Positions 56,992 to 64,000 of a stretch of DNA of 64,000 nt are shown piece by piece. Both the position numbers and the translations under genes were made by a program. A model generated the notes under the pieces. It saw only the letters and a list, made by a program, of their open reading frames with translations, was not told the origin of the DNA and did no database searches. Within the stretch, counting starts at the first letter, position 1; each line of letters starts with the position of its first letter. Source of the DNA: Burkholderiaceae bacterium (lineage in GTDB: Bacteria > Pseudomonadota > Gammaproteobacteria > Burkholderiales > Burkholderiaceae_C); the NCBI GenBank assembly GCA_017992055.1, contig JAGOPK010000001.1:1-64000 (forward strand), given 5' to 3'.

Positions 56992-58794
56992 TCAGAACAG
57001 CGCCTCGTCCATGGCCATCAGCGGCTGCAGGCCGGCGCGCGCGGTGCGGATCAGCGTGGCCGTCTCGGGCAGCAGCTTGGCGAAGTAGAAGCGCGCGGTG
57101 TGCAGCTTGGCGGTGTAGAAGCTGTCGCCCCCTTCGCCTTGTTCCTTTTGCTTGTCGAGCGCGATCAGCGCCATGCGCGCAAACAGGTAGGCAAAGGTCA
57201 GGTGGCCGACCACGCGCAGATAGTCCACCGCGGCCGCGCCCACCTCGTCGGCATTGCCGAAGGCCTTCATGCCGATCTCGGTGGTCAGCTTGGTGACCTT
57301 GTCGCCCAGGTCGGCCAGCGGGTTGACGAATTCCTGCATGTCCTCGCGCACGCCGTGCTCTTCCACGAAGGCGGCGATTTCCTTGCCGAAGGCCTTGAGC
57401 TTCTTGCCGTTGTCGCCCAGCACCTTGCGGCCCAGCAGGTCCAGCGACTGCACGGTGTTCGTGCCCTCGTAGATCATGTTGATGCGCGCGTCGCGCACGA
57501 ACTGCTCCATGCCCCATTCGTGGATGAAGCCGTGGCCGCCATAGACCTGCTGGCAGTGCGTGGTGGCCGCCCAGCCGTTGTCGGTCAGGAAGGCCTTGAT
57601 GATGGGCGTCAGCAGGGCCACGGTGTCGTCGGCCTCCTTGCGCTCGTCCTCGTCGTTGGTGGCCAGGGCCACGTCCAGCTTCAGCGCGGTGTAGGCCAGC
57701 AGCGCGCGACCACCCTCGGCATAGGCGCGCGCGGTCAGCAGCATCTTGCGCACGTCGGGGTGCACGATGATGGGGTCGGCCGGCTTGTCCGGCGCCTTGG
57801 GGCCCGACAGCGCGCGCATCTGCAGCCGGTCCTTGGCATAGGCCACGGCGTTCTGGTAGGCCACCTCGGTCAGGCCCAGGCTCTGGTTGCCCACGCCCAG
57901 TCGCGCCGCGTTCATCATCACGAACATGGCCATCAGGCCCTTGTTCGGCTGGCCCACCAGCCAGCCGCTGGCGCCGTCGAGCGTCATCTGGCAGGTGGCA
58001 TTGGCATGGATGCCCATCTTGTGCTCCAGGCCCGAGCAGAAGATGGCATTGCGCGCGCCCAGGCTGGCGTCGGCATTCGGGATGAACTTGGGCACCACGA
58101 ACAGGCTGATGCCCTTGCTGCCCTCGGGCGCATCGGGCAGGCGGGCCAGCACCAGGTGCACGATGTTGGCGGCCATGTCGTGCTCGCCGGCCGAGATGAA
58201 GATCTTCTGGCCGGTGATCTTGTAGCTGCCGTCGGCCTGGGGCTCGGCCTTGCTGCGCAGCAGGCCCAGATCGGTGCCGCAGTGCGGCTCGGTCAGGCAC
58301 ATGGTGCCGGTCCATTCGCCGCTGGTCAGCTTGGGCAGGTACAGGGCCTGCTGCTCGGGCGTGCCGTGGGCATGCAGGGCCTCGTAGGCGCCGTGGGAGA
58401 GGCCCGGGTACATGGTCCAGGCCTGGTTGGCGCTGTTGAGCATCTCGTAGAAGCACAGGTTCAGCAGCGCCGGCAGGCCCTGGCCGCCGAAGGCCGGGTC
58501 GCAGCTCAGCGCCGGCCAGCCGCCTTCCACATACTGGGCATAGGCCTGCTTGAAGCCCTTGGGCGTGCTCACCTCGTGCGTGCTGCGGTCCAGCGTGCAG
58601 CCCTCGGCATCACCCGACAGGTTCAGCGGCGCGGTGACCTGGGACGCGAACTTGCCGCCTTCTTCCAGCACCGCGTTGACGGTGTCCACATCGAGGTCGG
58701 CATGGCGCGGCAGCTGGCGCAGCGTGCCGACGGCGTCGAGCAGCTCGTGCAGCACAAACTGCATGTCACGGATCGGCGGGTTGTACTGGGGCAT
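56992..58794 (-). CDS. Acyl-CoA dehydrogenase
   Basis: FAD enzyme of 600 residues, larger than the short-chain type (about 380). It has the C-terminal extension of the DmdC/AcdA-like branch. N-terminal MPQYNPPIRDMQFVLHELL is characteristic of the branch. The flavin site is MCLTEPHCGTDLGLL and GQKIFISAGEHD. The catalytic Glu is in INMIYEGTNTVQSLDLLGRK, and QVYGGHGFIHEWGMEQ precedes it. It catalyses the first step of beta-oxidation. ATG 58794 follows a good GGAG, 65 bp downstream of the TetR gene. Confidence 0.94.
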   Translation of the reverse strand: MPQYNPPIRDMQFVLHELLDAVGTLRQLPRHADLDVDTVNAVLEEGGKFASQVTAPLNLSGDAEGCTLDRSTHEVSTPKGFKQAYAQYVEGGWPALSCDPAFGGQGLPALLNLCFYEMLNSANQAWTMYPGLSHGAYEALHAHGTPEQQALYLPKLTSGEWTGTMCLTEPHCGTDLGLLRSKAEPQADGSYKITGQKIFISAGEHDMAANIVHLVLARLPDAPEGSKGISLFVVPKFIPNADASLGARNAIFCSGLEHKMGIHANATCQMTLDGASGWLVGQPNKGLMAMFVMMNAARLGVGNQSLGLTEVAYQNAVAYAKDRLQMRALSGPKAPDKPADPIIVHPDVRKMLLTARAYAEGGRALLAYTALKLDVALATNDEDERKEADDTVALLTPIIKAFLTDNGWAATTHCQQVYGGHGFIHEWGMEQFVRDARINMIYEGTNTVQSLDLLGRKVLGDNGKKLKAFGKEIAAFVEEHGVREDMQEFVNPLADLGDKVTKLTTEIGMKAFGNADEVGAAAVDYLRVVGHLTFAYLFARMALIALDKQKEQGEGGDSFYTAKLHTARFYFAKLLPETATLIRTARAGLQPLMAMDEALF

Positions 58795-58859
58795 GGTGGC
58801 GCTCCTGGGCGTCGAGACGGGGTCGGGGAAAGCGGGAAGAAAAGCCGGCAGCGCGCGGC

Positions 58860-59555
58860 TCAGCGCCGTGCGGCGAGGGTTTGGGCCTGGCTGCCGGGCA
58901 GCAGGTAGTACGAGACGATGCGCTCGAAGGCCGTGCGCGCGCGGTCCACCGCGCCGGGCAGGCGCAGAAAGCGCGCGTCGTGGTGCAGCGCCAGGATCAG
59001 GCCGTGCACCTCGAACAGCATCTGCAGCGCATCGGTGTCGGGCTGCAGATGGCCTTCGGCGATGGACAGGCGGATGGCCCGCTCCAGCGCCGCCTGCCAG
59101 GCGCGCACCATCGAGGCCAGGGCGTCGCGCACCGGGCCGGGCCGGTCGTCGAACTCGACCGCGCCGCTGATGTAGATGCAGCCGGAATCGACCTCCACCG
59201 AGACGCGGCGCAGCCAGCGCTCGAACAGCGCACGCAGCCGCGGCAGGCCGCGGGCCTCGCGCACGGCCGGGAAAAACACCTCGTCCTCGAAGCGCGCGTG
59301 GTACTCGCGGATGACCGCGATCTGCAGCTCCTCGCGCGAGCCGAAGTGGGCGAACACGCCCGACTTGCTCATCTGCGTGACCTCGGCCAGCGCGCCGATG
59401 GACAGGCCCTCCAGGCCCATGTGCGAGGCCAGGCCGAGCGCCGCGTCCAGGATGGCGGCGCGGGTCTGCTGGCCCTTTTGCAGCGAACGGGACGACGTGG
59501 CGCGCTTGCGGGCATTCGGCAGCGAGGGCAACGAAGGCAGCGGGGTGACGGTCAC
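58860..59555 (-). CDS. TetR-family transcriptional regulator of fatty-acid genes (probable)
   Basis: A 231-residue repressor. The N-terminal HTH is TRAAILDAALGLASHMGLEG, then LSIGALAEVTQMSKSGVFAH and FGSREELQIAV. The ligand-binding helical domain fills the rest. It is first in the leftward fatty-acid block. A palindrome in front of it suggests autorepression. FadP/PsrA-like TetR regulators of fatty-acid degradation are known in betaproteobacteria; assignment to them is inference from context. It is divergent from the HNH gene. Confidence 0.9.
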   Translation of the reverse strand: MTVTPLPSLPSLPNARKRATSSRSLQKGQQTRAAILDAALGLASHMGLEGLSIGALAEVTQMSKSGVFAHFGSREELQIAVIREYHARFEDEVFFPAVREARGLPRLRALFERWLRRVSVEVDSGCIYISGAVEFDDRPGPVRDALASMVRAWQAALERAIRLSIAEGHLQPDTDALQMLFEVHGLILALHHDARFLRLPGAVDRARTAFERIVSYYLLPGSQAQTLAARR

Positions 59556-59583
59556 GGCGTGGCGGGGCTGGGATGAATGGAAC

Positions 59584-59595
59584 GAACGGTCGTGC
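59584..59595 (-). promoter_or_regulatory. Candidate TetR operator in front of its own gene
   Basis: GAACG-GT-CGTGC, one mismatch from the perfect palindrome GAACG-NN-CGTTC, ends 29 bases before the TetR ATG. An overlapping ACGA/TCGT inverted repeat lies at 59582-59593. Position near the promoter fits autoregulation. A similar core precedes the acyl-CoA synthetase gene. Confidence 0.4.
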
Positions 59596-59752
59596 TATTT
59601 TGCAGAACTTCCCGTCCGGCGCGGCGTGAACTGCGGCGGGTTTTTCTAGGGTTCGGCCACTAGAGAAGCGCGCCGGCCGTGCGCGTCACCCGCCGCGTCA
59701 GTCGGTCATCAACTTGCGTTACGCTGTGGGGCCGACAGGAGGCGAGCGTTCC

Positions 59753-60310
59753 GTGGACGTGCTGCAGCTGGATGTTTCGGGAAGGCCCCAGGCGTGGATC
59801 AGCCCACGCGAGGCGGCCGTGATCTATGCCAGCGATGGCGTGGCCTGGACCCTGGGCCGGCCGTTCCGCGTGCTGCGCGGCGGCATCCAGCGCATCACCG
59901 GCCTGCAGTCGCGCATCGAGCTGCATCCCATCGTCGCCGTGCGCGGCGCCATGCCCAGCCGGGCCTGGCGGGTGACGCCGACGCTGACCAATCCCAAGCT
60001 GTTCGCCCGCGACCAGCACATCTGCGCCTATTGCGGCGGCTGCTTCGGCTTCGACCTGCTGACGCGCGAGCACATCATCCCCACCAGCCGCGGCGGCCGC
60101 GACACCTGGATGAACTGCATCACCGCCTGCCGCAGCTGCAATGGCAAAAAGGGCAACCGCCTGCCCGACGAGGCGCGGCTGACGCTGATGTACCTGCCCT
60201 ATGTGCCCAGCCTGCACGAGGACATGATCCTGCGCGGCCGGCGCATCCTGGCCGACCAGATGGAGTTTCTGCTGGCCAGCGTGCCGCGCAGCTCGCGGCT
60301 GCACGCCTGA
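59753..60310 (+). CDS. HNH endonuclease-family protein
   Basis: A 185-residue protein with a zinc-bound HNH domain in its middle third: CAYCGG, then the catalytic REHIIPTSRGGRDTWMNCI, then CRSCNGKKGN. The two CxxC pairs bind zinc. The N-terminal third is unlike known specificity domains. GTG 59753 is chosen because AGGAGG lies about ten bases upstream; a TTG at 59714 lacks a ribosome site. Such free-standing HNH proteins are common in Burkholderiales; target and function are unknown, and there are no phage genes next to it. Confidence 0.85.
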   Translation: MDVLQLDVSGRPQAWISPREAAVIYASDGVAWTLGRPFRVLRGGIQRITGLQSRIELHPIVAVRGAMPSRAWRVTPTLTNPKLFARDQHICAYCGGCFGFDLLTREHIIPTSRGGRDTWMNCITACRSCNGKKGNRLPDEARLTLMYLPYVPSLHEDMILRGRRILADQMEFLLASVPRSSRLHA

Positions 60311-60324
60311 TCCGCTGATTCGTT

Positions 60325-61692
60325 CTACGGCGCCGGCAGCGCCAGCGCCTGGTGCACACGCGCCAGCCGCCGTTGCAGCCGGCGCGAGGCCGGATGCGCA
60401 TTGGCCCGCGGCTGCAGCACATTGAGCACGGTGGCGGCGTCGCCGGCGCGCTCGGCCGCGTCCAGCCACAGCTGCTCGAACAGATCGCGCTGGGCATGGC
60501 TGCCGCCCAGGGCCAGCAGGCGCGGCACGGCCTGGCCCAGGGCCTCGGCGGCCGCCGCCCAGTGCTGGCGTGTGGCGCGGGCCGGATCGGCCGCGGCACG
60601 GCCATGGGCCAGCAGCCCCTGCGCCGCCGGCACCGCCACCTGCTGCCAGGCGGCCTGGGCCGGGCCGCTGGCGCCGGCGGCATGGGTGGTGATCGCCTGC
60701 AGCATCGCGTCGGCCTCGGGCCGGCCGGCGCGGGCCAGGCCGTACAGATACTGCAGGTCGAGGAAGGGCAGCACCTGGTCGTGCACCCGGCCGGTCAGAT
60801 GGCCGGCCAGCGCCTGCCAGCGCCCGCCGACATCCACCCCGGCCCATTCCAGCCGCGCCAGCAGCGACACCGCGCCCACCTGGTCCTGGCTGTAGCCGGT
60901 GTCCACGCCCCAGACCTCGCGGTCGTACAGCGCCAGCGCCGCGGCATCGTCGCCCAGCTCCAGCTGGAACAGCGCCAGATGCCAGAAGTTGTGCGTGCGC
61001 ATGAACGAGGTCAGGCCGCGCCAGGGTGCACTGGCGCGGGCCATGAAGTCGCGGCCCTCGGCAAAACGCCCCTCGGTCAGCAGCACATGGGCCAGCGCAT
61101 GCTCGGCCCAGGGCTCGTGCGCACGCAGCGCCAGCGCCTGGCGGGCATGGACCTCGGCCTCGTGCAGGCGGTGGCATTGCTCGAAGGCAAAGGCCGCCAG
61201 GCCATGCCAGAAGGCGGTGTCGCCAGCGGCGTCTTTCGCGGCCCAGGCCAGGCGCAGCATGGCCGGCGCATCGCCCAGGTTGAAGGCATGGATCTGGCCC
61301 AGCTTCAGCGCCGCCAGGTCGCGTGGCCAGCGCGCCGTGTGCCCGGCATGGCGGGCCTGCACGGCGGCCAGGTCGCCGTCCACCCAGGCGGCCACGGCCG
61401 CGGCCAGCGACTGCTCGCGCTCGCTGGCCGGCAGGGCGGCGCGGCGTGCGCAGTCCAGGTGCTGGCGCGCCTGCGGCGGACCGGCCGGCGACTCGCTGAA
61501 CATCCACAGCACCGCGGCCAGGGTCTGCACGATCAGGCTGTGGTCGTGCTTGGCGGCCTCCAGCACGGCCAGGATCTGCGGCTCGTAGGCCAGGAAGCCG
61601 CTGACGAAGCCGCCCACCGCGGCCAGGCTGTCGGGCCGCTGCACGCGGACGGGCAGGCCCAGCGGATCGAGCCCGTCGACCATCGCGGCCAT
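60325..61692 (-). CDS. TTC38-family tetratricopeptide protein
   Basis: A 455-residue soluble protein made of helical repeats. Motifs in the middle, TSFMRTHNFWHLALFQLELGD and ALALYDREVWG, and the earlier EPWAEHALAHVLLTEGRFAEG, are characteristic of the TTC38 family (tetratricopeptide repeat protein 38). No signal peptide or catalytic site is visible. It starts four bases after the stop of the solute-binding protein upstream and is cotranscribed with it. The function of the bacterial members is not known. Confidence 0.82.
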   Translation of the reverse strand: MAAMVDGLDPLGLPVRVQRPDSLAAVGGFVSGFLAYEPQILAVLEAAKHDHSLIVQTLAAVLWMFSESPAGPPQARQHLDCARRAALPASEREQSLAAAVAAWVDGDLAAVQARHAGHTARWPRDLAALKLGQIHAFNLGDAPAMLRLAWAAKDAAGDTAFWHGLAAFAFEQCHRLHEAEVHARQALALRAHEPWAEHALAHVLLTEGRFAEGRDFMARASAPWRGLTSFMRTHNFWHLALFQLELGDDAAALALYDREVWGVDTGYSQDQVGAVSLLARLEWAGVDVGGRWQALAGHLTGRVHDQVLPFLDLQYLYGLARAGRPEADAMLQAITTHAAGASGPAQAAWQQVAVPAAQGLLAHGRAAADPARATRQHWAAAAEALGQAVPRLLALGGSHAQRDLFEQLWLDAAERAGDAATVLNVLQPRANAHPASRRLQRRLARVHQALALPAP

Positions 61693-61696
61693 GGCC

Positions 61697-63196
61697 TCAG
61701 CCCCAGCTCAGCGCCGACAGGTCGTTGACGAAGATCGGCATGTCACGGGCAATGCCCTTGACGCCGGCCTTGGCCACGGTGATGTAGGTGGGCTGGTACA
61801 GGTAGGCGGCCACTGCATCGTCGGCCACCAGGCGCTGGGCCTCGGCCAGCAGGGCCTCGCGCGGCTTGCGCTCGGCGGTGGACTGGATCCTGGCCCACAG
61901 CGCATTGAACTTGGCGCTGTCGTAGTTCCAGTAGTAGCCGGGGCGCTGGAAGTTGCCGAAGTCCAGCGGCTCCACGTGGCTGATGATGGTCAGGTCATAG
62001 GCCTTCTGGCCGTAGACGCCCGACAGCCACTGCGCCCATTCGACGTTCTCCTGCTTCACGACGATGCCCACCTTGGCCAGCATGGCCGCGATGACCTCGC
62101 CACCGGTGCGCGCATAACCGGGCGGCGGCAGGCTCAGCGTCAGGTTCAGCGGCGTCGTGATGCCGGCTTCCTTGAGCAGCGCGCGGGCCTTGTCGGGGTT
62201 GTAGGCATTGACCGCGGTCAGGTCCACATAACCCACGGCACCGGGCACGTAGAAGCTGCCGATGGGCGTGCCAAAGCCGTCCACCGAGCCGTCGATCACC
62301 GCCTTGCGGTCGATGGCCATGGCGATGGCGCGGCGCACGCGCACATCGTCCAGCGGCTTCTTCTTGTTGTTCATGGCCAGGATGGTCTTGGCGCGCGAGC
62401 CGCCGATCAGCACCTGGAAGCGCTTGTCGGCCTTGAACTGCGCCAGGCTGCGCGCCGCGGCCACGCGCGGGAACAGGTCCACGTCGCCGGCCAGCAGCGA
62501 GGCCACCTGGGCCGCGGTGTCGGCGATGAAGCGCATGCTCACGCGGCGCAGCCTGATGGCCTTGGCATCGCGGTGCCCGTCCCAGCGCGCCAGCACCAGG
62601 GCCGAGCCCTTGTTCCAGCTCTCCAGCTTGTAGGGGCCACTGCCCACCGGCTGCGTGGCATTGCCGGCCGCGCTCTTGGGCTCGACGATGACGCCGGTGG
62701 CCTGGCCGATCTGGAACAGGAAGTCGGGGTTGACGTTCTTCAGCGTGATCACCACCGTCAGGTCGTCGGTGGTGGCGATGTTGACGATGTTGGCGTAGAC
62801 CGCCTTGTCCTTGTTCAAGCTGTCGGCCGCGGCGGCGCGCTCGAAGGACCATTTGACGGTCTGCGCATTCAGCGGCTCGCCGTTGTGGAACTTCACGCCC
62901 GGGCGCAGCTTGAAGGCCCAGGTCTTGTTGTCCGGCGTCACGGTCCAGCTCTGCGCCAGCAGCGGCGCGATGTTGCTGTCGGCCTGGATCTTGGTCAGCG
63001 TCTCGAACACGTTGTACAGCACCACCTCGCCGATGGCCGAGGCGGCGCCGCTGGTCGGGTCCAGGCCCGGCGGCTCCAGCGCCATGGCCAGGGTCAGCGT
63101 GTCCTTTCTGCTGGACTGGGCCTGGGCCCAGCCCGGGGCCAGGCCCAGCGCCGCGGCGGCGGCGGGCAGGGTGATCGCGGTGCGGCGGCGCATCAT
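61697..63196 (-). CDS. ABC transporter solute-binding protein, family 5 (orphan)
   Basis: Periplasmic receptor of 499 residues with a signal peptide (RRRTAITLPAAAAALGLAPG). It has the family-5 (DppA/OppA) fold: ALEPPGLDPTSGAAS, WAFKLRPGVKFHNGEPL, QPVGSGPYKLESWNKG and PLDDVRVRRAIAMAIDRKAV. It belongs to a different subgroup from the three Yej-linked receptors. ATG 63196 has AGGA upstream. No permease or ATPase gene is adjacent, and its only partner in the operon is the TTC38-like gene. Confidence 0.93.
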   Translation of the reverse strand: MMRRRTAITLPAAAAALGLAPGWAQAQSSRKDTLTLAMALEPPGLDPTSGAASAIGEVVLYNVFETLTKIQADSNIAPLLAQSWTVTPDNKTWAFKLRPGVKFHNGEPLNAQTVKWSFERAAAADSLNKDKAVYANIVNIATTDDLTVVITLKNVNPDFLFQIGQATGVIVEPKSAAGNATQPVGSGPYKLESWNKGSALVLARWDGHRDAKAIRLRRVSMRFIADTAAQVASLLAGDVDLFPRVAAARSLAQFKADKRFQVLIGGSRAKTILAMNNKKKPLDDVRVRRAIAMAIDRKAVIDGSVDGFGTPIGSFYVPGAVGYVDLTAVNAYNPDKARALLKEAGITTPLNLTLSLPPPGYARTGGEVIAAMLAKVGIVVKQENVEWAQWLSGVYGQKAYDLTIISHVEPLDFGNFQRPGYYWNYDSAKFNALWARIQSTAERKPREALLAEAQRLVADDAVAAYLYQPTYITVAKAGVKGIARDMPIFVNDLSALSWG

Positions 63197-63367
63197 CGTC
63201 GGTCCTGTATGGCGTTGAACGGGGTCGGTGGGATGGGCCCATGGTAGCCAAGCCGGCGCCGCTGCCGGGCGGGGCCTTCTGCGATTTGCGCATCCGCTGC
63301 ATCGGCCAACGCACAATGCGGGCGCCGTGGCCGCTGCCGATTGCTGCCGACTGCCGCCGATTGCCCC

Positions 63368-64000
63368 ATGCCCGACCCGACGCTTCCCGTCCTGCCCCCC
63401 GACGATGGCCTGCGCGCCCTGCTGCACAACGAGGTCCATGCGCGGCCCAGCCCGCGGCTGCGCCTGCCGGCCCTGGTGCTGGCCCTGGCCGTGCGCCACG
63501 AGGTGCCGGGCGCGGCCGCCCGCCAGGCCGAGCTGGAGCATCTGCGTCGCCTGCCGGGCCAGGCCGGGCTGACCGAGCAGGACCTGGCGGCCAGCTTTCT
63601 GCGCCTGCGCTTTGCCGACCACACGCTGCACTGGGAGCGCCACACCGAGTTCAGCCGCTACCTGCTGATGCAGCCGCTGCCGGCCGGCGCCGACCTGCAG
63701 GCGGTGCAGCCCGAGCTCAGCGCCGGCCTGGTGCTGCCGCCGGGCTGGCTGGCGGCGGTGCCGGGGCGCACCGTGGCCGCGCTGCAGCTGGTGCTGCTGG
63801 AGCAGGCGCTGGACGATCCGGCCGCCTCGCTGGCTGCCGGCCAGGCCTGGCTGGGCGGCGGCAGCGTGGTGGCCTCGCTGATGGGCCGCGGCCACGGCGC
63901 CAGCGGGCGCGGCCATTCGCTGGTGGTCACCGACCTGCGGCTGCGCGACGACGGCTTCGAGCGCCTGCTGGTGCTGGCGCCGGCCGACACCAGCGCCACC
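63368..64000 (+). CDS. DUF3422-family protein (5' part; continues past the window)
   Basis: An open frame from ATG 63368 runs to the window edge (211 codons seen). The start region LHNEVHARPSPRLRLPALVL and the middle LHWERHTEFSRYLLMQPL are typical of DUF3422, whose members are membrane-associated and of unknown function, with C-terminal membrane helices not yet reached here. It is divergent from the solute-binding protein gene across 171 bp. Confidence 0.85.
   Translation, partial: MPDPTLPVLPPDDGLRALLHNEVHARPSPRLRLPALVLALAVRHEVPGAAARQAELEHLRRLPGQAGLTEQDLAASFLRLRFADHTLHWERHTEFSRYLLMQPLPAGADLQAVQPELSAGLVLPPGWLAAVPGRTVAALQLVLLEQALDDPAASLAAGQAWLGGGSVVASLMGRGHGASGRGHSLVVTDLRLRDDGFERLLVLAPADTSAT

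Noticed and set aside
59753-60310. Restriction-modification or phage-defence system around the HNH gene
   Set aside because: No methyltransferase, helicase or other defence gene is adjacent; the gene stands alone among metabolic genes.

Overview
The window is about 64 kb of very GC-rich DNA from what looks like a Gram-negative betaproteobacterium, most likely of the order Burkholderiales (Rubrivivax/Leptothrix/Ideonella-like). Reasons: the gene order gyrB-dnaN-dnaA / rpmH-rnpA-yidD-yidC-mnmE, a Bug-type (TctC) solute receptor, a PEP-CTERM secreted protein, Kdo/LPS genes and many beta-oxidation genes. This is inference from gene content; no rRNA or other phylogenetic marker was compared. I found no tRNA, rRNA, CRISPR array or complete mobile element.

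Layout. 1-540: the right end of an IS21-like element abutting a truncated gene. 543-10705: the chromosome-origin region. gyrB, dnaN and dnaA read leftwards; rpmH, rnpA, yidD, yidC and mnmE read rightwards. DnaA boxes lie between dnaA and dnaN, upstream of dnaA, and inside rnpA. 10796-16200: envelope genes (PEP-CTERM LamG protein, two lipoproteins), apt, a histidine phosphatase and an AraC regulator. 16225-23853: a CPA2 K+/H+ antiporter, the overlapping kdsD-kdsC-lptC-SDR set for Kdo and LPS, a glycine-rich RRM protein and two membrane proteins. 23864-29644: GMC oxidoreductase, a structured intergenic stretch with a terminator, an HDOD protein, an acyl-CoA synthetase and a Bug receptor. 29686-33947: two TPR-TM-GGDEF diguanylate cyclases in tandem.

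34080-46516: a Yej/Opp-type peptide ABC transporter (ATPase and two permeases) on the minus strand. Divergent from it are three tandem family-5 solute-binding proteins, overlapping an acetoacetyl-CoA synthetase and followed by a GhrA-like reductase. 46617-49480: EAL phosphodiesterase, MgtE-like transporter and TrxC. 49529-59555: a minus-strand fatty-acid catabolism block (SDR, SGNH esterase, enoyl-CoA hydratase, alpha/beta hydrolase, thiolase, FadN-type bifunctional enzyme, DUF2147 protein, acyl-CoA dehydrogenase) headed by a TetR regulator. 59753-64000: an HNH protein, an orphan solute-binding protein coupled to a TTC38-like protein, and a DUF3422 gene cut by the window edge.

The genes read as ordinary chromosomal core and metabolic content rather than a defence or mobile island. 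The most interesting unexplained signals are: the DnaA-box cluster inside an insertion in rnpA; a perfect 19-bp mirror of the dnaN 3' end; the three-receptor Yej cluster coupled to acetoacetyl-CoA synthetase; a shared TetR-like palindrome at the regulator and at the acyl-CoA synthetase; and the solute-binding protein/TTC38 pair.
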